Below, piece by piece: positions 36,254-46,375 of a stretch of DNA of 46,375 nt. The stretch comes from Xanthomonas arboricola (GTDB lineage Bacteria; Pseudomonadota; Gammaproteobacteria; Xanthomonadales; Xanthomonadaceae). The stretch's first letter is position 1. The number at the start of each line of letters is the position of its first letter. Below the pieces are notes generated by a model, which saw nothing but the letters and a program-made list of their open reading frames with translations, made no database searches and was not told the origin of the DNA. The stretch lies in contig NZ_QREM01000007.1 in assembly GCF_003353015.1 (NCBI RefSeq), positions 597,831 to 644,205 of the forward strand, read 5' to 3'. The translations under genes and the position numbers were made by a program.

Positions 36254-36763
36254 TCAGGCTGCCAGGGAATCGGGGCTGCCGGCAATTTCGTCCACCTGCA
36301 GCACCTGGTCCATCTCCAGCAGCACCACGAAACGCTCGCCGACCTTGCCCATGCCGCGCAGCAGGTCGCGACGGATATGCGTCCCGAACGCGGGCGCCGC
36401 CTCGATGTCCTGGTCGGCCAGTTCGATCACCGCGTTGACCGCATCGACCAGCACCCCGATCACCTGCGGCCCCTGCGCCTGTTCGGTCGCCAGGATCACG
36501 ATGCAGCTGCGCTTGCCGATCGTACTGTCGGCGCGCCCCAGCCGCGCCTGCAGGTCCACCACCGGCACCACCGCACCGCGCAGGTTGATCACCCCGCGCA
36601 CGCAGGCCGGCATCGACGGCACCGGCGTGGGCGCGCGGTACTGGATGATTTCGCGAATGCCGACAATGCTGATGGCGAAGGTGTCGCGATCCAGCTGGAA
36701 GGTCAGGTACTGGGCGGCCGCATCGGCGTCGCCGGGCATCGCGTCGGAAGTCTGTGCAGTCAT
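36254..36763 (-). CDS. cheW: Chemotaxis coupling protein CheW
   Basis: A 169-residue adaptor that couples chemoreceptors to the CheA kinase. The CheW fold is clear: YLTFQLDRDTFAISIVGIREIIQYRAPTPVPSMPACVRGVINLRGAVVPVVDLQARLG, then IGVLVDAVNAVIEL and the closing hydrophobic strand ERFVVLLEMDQVL. The ATG at 36763 follows the chemoreceptor stop by 11 bases, so receptor and adaptor probably share one transcript and the upstream sigma-28-like promoter. Similar small CheW proteins accompany receptor clusters in Xanthomonas. Confidence 0.93.
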   Translation of the reverse strand: MTAQTSDAMPGDADAAAQYLTFQLDRDTFAISIVGIREIIQYRAPTPVPSMPACVRGVINLRGAVVPVVDLQARLGRADSTIGKRSCIVILATEQAQGPQVIGVLVDAVNAVIELADQDIEAAPAFGTHIRRDLLRGMGKVGERFVVLLEMDQVLQVDEIAGSPDSLAA

Positions 36764-36774
36764 CGATCGGTCTC

Positions 36775-38433
36775 TCAGAAGCGGGCGAACTGGCCTTCGT
36801 CCGGGCCCTCGGACATCGCATAGGCCGGCGCCGCGGTGCTGCGCCATCCACGCGTACCGGGCGTCCGTGCCGGCGCTGCGACAGCCAGCTTGCCGCGCTT
36901 GGGCGGCGTGCTCGCCGGCCCCTGCCCGCCCAGGCGGAAGAACGCCATGCTCTGCTGCAGCTGCTCGGCCTGCGCGCTCATTTCCTCGGCAGTGGCGGCC
37001 AGTTCTTCGGAGGCGCTGGCGTTCTGCTGGGTGGTCTGGCTCAGCTGCACCACTGCCGAATTGATCTGGCTGACGCCGGAGGATTGTTCCTCGGACGCGG
37101 CAGAAATTTCCTGCACCAGGTCCGAGGTGCGCTTGATGCTGGGCACGATGGTGTCCAGCAGACGGCCGGCACGGTCGGCCAGTTCGACGCTGGAACTGGC
37201 CACCTCGCCGATCTCCTGCGCGGCCACCTGGCTGCGTTCGGCCAGCTTGCGTACCTCGGCGGCCACCACGGCAAAGCCCTTGCCGTGTTCGCCGGCGCGC
37301 GCCGCCTCGATCGCCGCGTTGAGCGCGAGCAGATTGGTCTGGTACGCGATGTCGTCGATGATGCCGATCTTCTGCGCGATCTGCTTCATCGCCTGGGTGG
37401 TGGCGACCACCGCTTCGCCGCCTTCGATGGTTTCTTTAGCGGCCTGCGTGGCCATGCCGTCGGTAATGCGGGCGTTTTCGGTGTTCTGGCTGATCGATGC
37501 GGTCATCTGCTCCAGCGAGGCGCTGGTCTCTTCCACACCGGCGGCCTGTTCGCTGGCGGCCTGCGACAACGACTGCGCGGTGGCGCTGACTTCCTCCGAC
37601 GCGCTGGCCAGGGTTTCGGCACTGGTGTTGACCTCGCCGACCACCTGCGACAGCTTCTGCACCATGGTGCGCATGGCTTCGAGCAATTGCGCGGTCTCGT
37701 CGCGGCCGTGCACGTCGATGCGCATGGTCAGGTCGCCTTCGGACAGGCCGTTGGCCACCGCCACCGCGCGGCGGATCGGGCCGGTGACGCTGCGGCTGAT
37801 CACCACGCCAAGAATCGCGCCGAGCAGCACGCCGCCAAAGATGATGGCGATCAGCAACCTGGAGCTGCGTGCGTGGATGCTGCCGGCTTCGGTATTGGCC
37901 GAGGCGGCGCTGCGTTCGCGCAGGCCGCTCAGGTCGGTCATCAGCGCATCGACCTCATCCGAGCTGGCACGCACCGCACGCGACAGCGCGGCCAGTTCCG
38001 GATTCGCCTCGCGCAAGGCTTCGCGGTTGGCGGCATCGATGAAGCGGCCGCGCTCCTCCAGATAGGTCTGCCAGGCGCGGTCGAATTGCGCCAGCTTGTT
38101 CCTGCCTTCCTCGGTCTGGAAGCTGGGACGCGCGCGCGCCATGTAATCGACCACCTTGGCGGTGTACTTGTCGATGTTCTGCACGTGCGACTGACGCTCT
38201 TCGGCGCTGCTGGCCAGCAACAGATTGGCGCGCGCACGACCGGCGTAGATCAGGTTGATGTTGGCCTCCTTCACGTTCGACAGGCCGAGCAGCTCGCGCT
38301 CGTAGAGCGAGGTCGACAGGTCGCTGATCCGACCGGAGTTGGAATAGCCCAACCATCCGATACACGCGCCGATCGCCGAGACGATCAGGAACGCCACGAT
38401 CAGCCTGGTTCCGATTCTGAAGTTGCCTAACAT
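36775..38433 (-). CDS. Methyl-accepting chemotaxis protein
   Basis: A 552-residue transmembrane chemoreceptor. Membrane segments lie at about 10-30 and 191-212, framing a periplasmic four-helix bundle (about 31-190) that would bind a ligand which cannot be named. A HAMP domain (about 213-265) and the signalling hairpin follow, with the near-invariant tip [33 protein letters not shown]. The C-terminus ends EGQFARF and lacks a standard NWETF CheR-tether. The ATG at 38433 begins MLGNFRIG; extra upstream codons would precede the first membrane helix. A sigma-28-like promoter lies 112 bases upstream. Confidence 0.94.
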   Translation of the reverse strand: MLGNFRIGTRLIVAFLIVSAIGACIGWLGYSNSGRISDLSTSLYERELLGLSNVKEANINLIYAGRARANLLLASSAEERQSHVQNIDKYTAKVVDYMARARPSFQTEEGRNKLAQFDRAWQTYLEERGRFIDAANREALREANPELAALSRAVRASSDEVDALMTDLSGLRERSAASANTEAGSIHARSSRLLIAIIFGGVLLGAILGVVISRSVTGPIRRAVAVANGLSEGDLTMRIDVHGRDETAQLLEAMRTMVQKLSQVVGEVNTSAETLASASEEVSATAQSLSQAASEQAAGVEETSASLEQMTASISQNTENARITDGMATQAAKETIEGGEAVVATTQAMKQIAQKIGIIDDIAYQTNLLALNAAIEAARAGEHGKGFAVVAAEVRKLAERSQVAAQEIGEVASSSVELADRAGRLLDTIVPSIKRTSDLVQEISAASEEQSSGVSQINSAVVQLSQTTQQNASASEELAATAEEMSAQAEQLQQSMAFFRLGGQGPASTPPKRGKLAVAAPARTPGTRGWRSTAAPAYAMSEGPDEGQFARF

Positions 38434-38544
38434 TGGGGAGTTCTCTTGAAGATGGTGCGTGCGCGACCTGCGTTGCAGATCGCCCGATGGCGTGGTGCGG
38501 GTGCCGCTCACTGCGATGTGGCTTGTCTAACCAACCGCTAATGG

Positions 38545-38571
38545 CTATCGGCGACAGCAAAACGCGCTTGA
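38545..38571 (-). promoter_or_regulatory. Sigma-28 (FliA)-like promoter for the chemoreceptor-cheW operon
   Basis: On the minus strand TCAAGCGC is followed by 11 bases and GCCGATAG. This agrees closely with the flagellar sigma-28 consensus (TCAAG/TAAAG-type -35, 11-base spacer, GCCGATA-type -10). It would give a leader of about 105 bases. Match seen directly; regulation inferred. Confidence 0.7.
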
Positions 38572-38575
38572 GACG

Positions 38576-38588
38576 TAAACGGCGTTTA
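38576..38588. promoter_or_regulatory. 13-base palindrome TAAACGGCGTTTA
   Basis: TAAACG and CGTTTA flank a single G. It sits four bases beyond the -35 edge of the sigma-28-like promoter, a position suitable for an activator or repressor site. No known regulator consensus was matched. Confidence 0.35.
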
Positions 38589-39296
38589 ACCGTGTATTCA
38601 CAGCCCCGGATATGCGCTTTTGTGACCGGTCACGCGCTAGCACAGCCACGTATTCGGAAAACCCCTACCCCTGACCCCTGCCCGTGTCCGTGGACAGTCC
38701 GCAGGGACATCACGACTGCGCGGTTAGGCTTGGCGCATGTCGCCACAGCCACTGCCACGCAGCTTCTATGCGCACGATGCCCGCCTGGTGGCGCCGCGCT
38801 TGCTCAACAAGGTGCTGGTCAGCGCGGACGGACGCCGCGGCCGCATCACCGAGGTCGAGGCGTATTGCGGCAGCGAGGATCCGGCCGCGCATTCGTTTCG
38901 CGGCATGACCCCACGCACGCAGGTGATGTTCGGCGCGCCGGGACATCTGTATGTGTATTTCATCTACGGCATGCACTGGGCGATCAACGCGGTGTGCGGT
39001 GGTGCGCCCGGGCATGCGGTGCTGATCCGCGCACTGGAGCCGCTGGCGGCAATCGCGGCCATGCAGGCCGCGCGCGGCGCGGCCCCGCTCAAGACCGTGA
39101 CCACCGGCCCCGGCCGCCTGGCCCAGGCATTCGGCGTGACCGCAGCGGACAACGGGGTGGACCTGACCGATGCCGGCGCACGCCTGTGGATCGAGGACGA
39201 CGGCCTGCCGCCGCCATCGTCCCCGCTGGCGACGCCGCGCATCGGCATCCGCAAGGCGATGGATGCGCCGTGGCGCTGGGTGGTCCCGGACACCCC

Positions 39297-43691
<4,395 letters not shown>

Positions 43692-43911
43692 GGGCGATGT
43701 CAGTAACGGATGGCCGACCAAATGCGTTCAACCCGTAGATGTAGTTGCCAGATGGCGCCTCTGTGGCGCGGATGCAAGCCGGCATCGGCAAGGGTGGTGA
43801 ACCCATTCACGCGCAATCGCGGAAACATGCGGTGACCTCCTCCGCGCGCTGATTGAGAACAGAGGCCGTCATGCGATTGTCCGGCAGGCGACGCCATGGC
43901 ACATTGGCGAC

Positions 43912-44256
43912 ATGCCCAGCCTCATCCTCTTCATGATTGCCGGCGCCGCGCTGTTCGCGTTCTGGAACTCGTCGCGTGCCGCAGCCGAACGTGCCGACAT
44001 CCTCGGCCGCAATGCCTGCCGTGCGGCCGATGTGCAGTGGCTGGACCAGAGCGTGCATTCCACCAATCTGCGCGTCTGCAGGCTGCCCAATGGATGGCTG
44101 GGCTTCGAGCGCACGTTCCGCTTCGAGTATTCCTACGATGGCGCCGATCGCCACAGCGGCAAACTGGTGCTGCGCGGCGATCAGTTGATTGCGTTCACCG
44201 GGCCGCAGGTCGCGACGGTGCGGGCGCTGCATCCGGAGCATGAGCGGCTGGAATGA
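43912..44256 (+). CDS. DUF3301 family protein, single membrane anchor
   Basis: A 114-residue protein with an N-terminal membrane segment (about 2-18, LILFMIAGAALFAFW) followed by a soluble domain. Features match DUF3301: AERADILGRNACRAADVQWLDQSVHSTNLRVCRLPNGWLGFERTFRFEYSYDG and a terminal LRGDQLIAFTGP. No biochemical function is known for the family. It diverges from the helicase gene with a 220-base gap and no strong ribosome-binding site. Confidence 0.8.
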   Translation: MPSLILFMIAGAALFAFWNSSRAAAERADILGRNACRAADVQWLDQSVHSTNLRVCRLPNGWLGFERTFRFEYSYDGADRHSGKLVLRGDQLIAFTGPQVATVRALHPEHERLE

Positions 44257-44489
44257 GCAGGCTGCGCTGGCACCTGCATCTGGCAGTTGCCAATGTCTGT
44301 GGCTGATGCCGGCCTGGAGCGGATGGCAGACGCAGTGAGCAGTCGCCAGCCCGGTGTGGACGGCGCGCCAGGAACCGCAGGGTCTGCGTGGCGCTGCCAA
44401 ACAGGATTCCGGCCGCCGCCCACCTGGCAACCAGCGCAATCCGCTGTCAGCCGTTCTTGGGCGCGCTGTCATCGTCCGTTGCCCTTGGC

Positions 44490-44879
44490 TCACTCCATCA
44501 GCCGACGAAGTGCATCCATCCACCCGGATCCGGCCGCTGCCGGGCCGTCCGGCACCGGCTCGTATCCGTTGCCCCGGCCGCTCAACCAGCGCAGCTGCTG
44601 CTTACCCTCGCGACGCAGCTGCGCCTGTGCGAACAGGCAAAGCGGGTGCAGCATGTCGGCCTTCTTCAACAGATGCGACTTGCCGTCCATCTCGATGCTG
44701 AGAAAGTGCGCCTCATCGGGCGTATCGATATAGCTGCGCGCGACAAGACAGCGCCTGCCTTGCACGAAACGATAAATGTCGTACTCGTAGTGGTAATCGA
44801 CTGCGCCGGACGCATCCGGCTCACTGCAATCGATATGGCGGGCGCGTTCCACCAGCATGGGAACGCGGCTGTCAGCCAC
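44490..44879 (-). CDS. Conserved-looking hypothetical protein, distal to sspB
   Basis: A 129-residue soluble protein without signal or membrane segments; no family was recognised. It has a charged mixed alpha/beta composition with VDYHYEYDIYRFVQGRRCLVARSYIDTPDEAHFLSIEMDG in the first half and a tail with GRGNGYEPVPDGPAA. The probable start is the GTG at 44879, nine bases after the sspB stop; an ATG at 44858 is the alternative. Its tight spacing suggests co-transcription with sspB, but no functional link can be stated. Confidence 0.7.
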   Translation of the reverse strand: MADSRVPMLVERARHIDCSEPDASGAVDYHYEYDIYRFVQGRRCLVARSYIDTPDEAHFLSIEMDGKSHLLKKADMLHPLCLFAQAQLRREGKQQLRWLSGRGNGYEPVPDGPAAAGSGWMDALRRLME

Positions 44880-44888
44880 CGTGCGCGC

Positions 44889-45329
44889 TTACTTGACCAC
44901 GCGCAGGTGCGGGCGCTTGCCACCGCCGGGCGGCTCGTCGGGCGTCGGCGCGCTAGGCGGCGATGCACCGGGATCCGGCGGCTCGCTGCTGGTGCCGGGG
45001 ATATCGTCCGGCAAGGCCATGCCCTGCCCGGTTTCGCGTGCATACACCGCCAGGACGGCGGCCATCGGCACCATCACCGGATAACTGACGCCACCAAAGC
45101 GCGCGGTGAACTGCACGCTTTCATTGTCGACCTGCAGGCCGACCACGGCGCGCTCGGCAATGTTCAGCACCACACGGCCGTCCTTGACCGCACTGGCAGG
45201 CACCTGCACGCCGGGCAGTCCTGCATCCACCAGGACGTGCGGGGTCATGCCGTTGTCGTTGATCCATTCGACCAAGGCCCGCAACAGGTACGGGCGATGG
45301 CTGGTCATGCGGGGGAAATCTTCGCTCAT
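44889..45329 (-). CDS. sspB: ClpXP adaptor SspB (stringent starvation protein B)
   Basis: A 146-residue adaptor that delivers ssrA-tagged proteins to ClpXP. The folded substrate-binding domain covers about 5-112 (RPYLLRALVEWINDNGMTPHVLVDA, FTARFGGVSYPVMVPMAAVLAVYARETGQGM). A flexible Pro/Gly/Ser-rich linker follows, ending in the ClpX-binding tail RPHLRVVK, nearly the E. coli sequence. The ATG at 45329 has TAAAAT six bases upstream and no Shine-Dalgarno. It lies 78 bases after sspA, as in many proteobacteria. Confidence 0.95.
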   Translation of the reverse strand: MSEDFPRMTSHRPYLLRALVEWINDNGMTPHVLVDAGLPGVQVPASAVKDGRVVLNIAERAVVGLQVDNESVQFTARFGGVSYPVMVPMAAVLAVYARETGQGMALPDDIPGTSSEPPDPGASPPSAPTPDEPPGGGKRPHLRVVK

Positions 45330-45335
45330 GGCGTC

Positions 45336-45341
45336 ATTTTA
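45336..45341 (-). promoter_or_regulatory. -10-like element adjoining the sspB start (leaderless candidate)
   Basis: On the minus strand TAAAAT is followed by GACGCC and the sspB ATG. This would allow an sspB transcript separate from the sspA-sspB read-through message. No Shine-Dalgarno is visible. Confidence 0.4.
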
Positions 45342-45407
45342 CCCGCACACGGCCCGCAGCGGCGGCTGCGCGATGCGGCGTCGGTCTGTTGGCATACAGC
45401 CGTCGCA

Positions 45408-46043
45408 TCAGCCCGGCAGGTCGCGCAGTTTCTTTTCCTGATCGGTCAGGCTGCGGATGAAGCCGGGATTGCGGAAGATCCGGTTGCCGTAGTCTTCGAT
45501 CGCCTTGCCATCCTTGGGCAGACCGATCTCCAGTGCGTCCAGTCGCCAGATGATCGGCGCCATCGCGCAATCGGCCAGACTCATCTCCGGATTGAGGAAG
45601 AACTTGCTGGCCTTGAACAGCGGCACCGATGCGGTGAGCAATTCCTTCAGGCGCTTGCGGCCGGCCTCGGCCTGGGTCTTGTTGCCGAGCTGGATGGCCT
45701 GTACCTGCGGCACCCAGTCGTGCTCGATCCGCAACATCGCCAGACGCAGGCGCGCGCGCGAGAGCGGATCGACCGGCATCAACGGCGGATGCGGGTAGCG
45801 CTCGTCCAGGTACTCGCTGACCACCGAGGCGGCGTACAGCACCAGGTCGCGTTCGACCAGGGTCGGGACCGAATGATAGGGATTGAGATCGATCAGATCT
45901 TCCGGGGGATTTTGCGGGTCGACCGGCACCAGGTCGTAGGTCACCCCTTTCGCCGCCAGGACCAGACGGACCCGGTGGCACAACACGTCGTCGTTGGACG
46001 AAAACAAAGTCAAGGTATTCCGCATACGCACACTCGTCGCCAT
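45408..46043 (-). CDS. sspA: Stringent starvation protein A (RNA polymerase-associated GST-fold protein)
   Basis: A 211-residue protein with a glutathione-transferase fold that binds RNA polymerase and adjusts transcription in stationary phase. Conserved SspA features are present: LTLFSSNDDVLCHRVRLVLAAKGVTYDLVPVDPQNPPEDLIDLNPYHSVPTLVERDLVLYAASVVSEYLDERYPHPPLMPVDPLSRARLRL, followed by the helical domain. The catalytic residue of true transferases is not expected. The start at 46043 (MATSVRMRNTLTLFSS) has an alternative ATG at residue 7. It precedes sspB in the same direction. Confidence 0.94.
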   Translation of the reverse strand: MATSVRMRNTLTLFSSNDDVLCHRVRLVLAAKGVTYDLVPVDPQNPPEDLIDLNPYHSVPTLVERDLVLYAASVVSEYLDERYPHPPLMPVDPLSRARLRLAMLRIEHDWVPQVQAIQLGNKTQAEAGRKRLKELLTASVPLFKASKFFLNPEMSLADCAMAPIIWRLDALEIGLPKDGKAIEDYGNRIFRNPGFIRSLTDQEKKLRDLPG

Positions 46044-46268
46044 TCAAGGCTCTCCGACGACCGGAATCCGCCGGCCGCATCGGCGCGGCCGGCCCAACGC
46101 CGACCGTCACCACGGTCCTTCGAGTGTGCAATCACGTCACGCAAAAGCCAAGGGTGATAGGGCCTCAAAAACACCAACAAGCCATATTGTCGCCTCCCAT
46201 GTCGGGCGCGGCCGGCGCTGACGCGTCATCGGCAGGTAGAACCGCGGCTTATCTGCGGATTCTGTGCA
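46044..46268. other. Region upstream of sspA
   Basis: Contains no recognised gene. It presumably holds the sspA promoter, but no confident -35/-10 pair was assigned. Short open frames on both strands have no family features. Confidence 0.4.
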
Positions 46269-46375
46269 GGGCCCTTGCCCGCCCACCATCGCGGGACACG
46301 CCGCAAGTACGTCCTTGACGCTGCGAGTTGGCTGCCGGGCCCTTGCCCGCCCACCATCGCAGGACACGCCGCAAG
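46269..46375. repeat. Tandem 68-base-period repeat at the window end
   Basis: A 39-base unit beginning GGGCCCTTGCCCGCCCACCA (46269-46307) recurs at 46337-46375 with one mismatch (GCG to GCA). The period is 68 bases, with a 29-base spacer after the first copy (TACGTCCTTGACGC...). The second copy ends exactly at the window edge, so the array probably continues. Confidence 0.8.

Larger units (their letters stand above)
38434..38736. other. Divergent intergenic region between the chemoreceptor and glycosylase genes
   Basis: This 303-base gap has no gene. It holds the sigma-28-like promoter (38545-38571) and a 13-base palindrome, TAAACGGCGTTTA (38576-38588), just outside its -35 side. A TTAGGC stretch shortly before the glycosylase ATG may be part of that gene's promoter. 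Confidence 0.6.

Overview
The window is one contiguous, high-GC chromosomal segment that reads as Xanthomonas or a very close relative. The evidence is protein content: a FimX-type degenerate GGDEF/EAL protein, YaeQ, a GumN/TraB-family protein, a PhaB/PhaR pair, SspA/SspB, and a MutL carrying its own endonuclease motif. Intergenic DNA carries GGGAATCG-type and GTAGGAGC-type repeats like those I associate with this genus. No insertion sequence, prophage, CRISPR array or integrase is visible. It looks like core genome with a few accessory-flavoured loci.

Layout. 1-232: REP-like repeat and the sodA terminator. 232-843: Mn superoxide dismutase. 1103-1965: barnase-like secreted/anchored RNase overlapping a barstar-like inhibitor. 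2341-5712: divergent uup (ABC-F) and dbpA (DEAD helicase). 5895-8106: apt and selO. 8276-10337: lipoprotein esterase, glutathione transferase, cold-shock protein. 10605-12874: YaiI/YqxD, YaeQ and a BaiN-like flavoprotein. 12990-16030: fimX and htpX, convergent around a terminator. 16128-18589: gluQ, phaB, phaR. 18636-26307: a long minus-strand block nnrE/D-tsaE-amiC-mutL-DUF1684-gumN, with queG diverging from its head; this resembles the conserved queG-yjeF-tsaE-amiB-mutL neighbourhood of gammaproteobacteria. 27454-33361: xseA, an AcvB/VirJ-like periplasmic hydrolase, a SUMF1-fold lipoprotein and rnd. 33823-34737: H-NS-family protein, tRNA-Ala(CGC) and a 58-residue hydrophilic ORF. 34942-38433: GAF-degenerate GGDEF protein, cheW and a chemoreceptor gene with a sigma-28-like promoter. 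38737-43691: alkyladenine glycosylase and an Lhr-type helicase whose 3' ends overlap. 43912-46043: DUF3301 protein, an unknown protein, sspB and sspA. 46269-46375: a tandem repeat running off the window.

Connections. Two degenerate GGDEF proteins, a chemoreceptor and CheW make motility and c-di-GMP signalling one theme. DNA and RNA maintenance (mutL, Lhr, alkyladenine glycosylase, xseA, rnd, dbpA, uup, gluQ, queG, tsaE) is the other. The most unusual signals are regulatory. Several start codons (uup, dbpA, nnrE/D, queG, xseA, sspB) sit 5-7 bases after a -10-like hexamer with no Shine-Dalgarno sequence, which predicts leaderless mRNAs; queG and nnrE/D even share overlapping -10 elements in a 24-base divergent gap. 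The phaB-phaR spacer has four mutually pairable TGCTGC/GCAGCA segments ending in a T-tract. No wholly new multi-gene system was recognised; all functional calls are from reading the sequence, without database searches.
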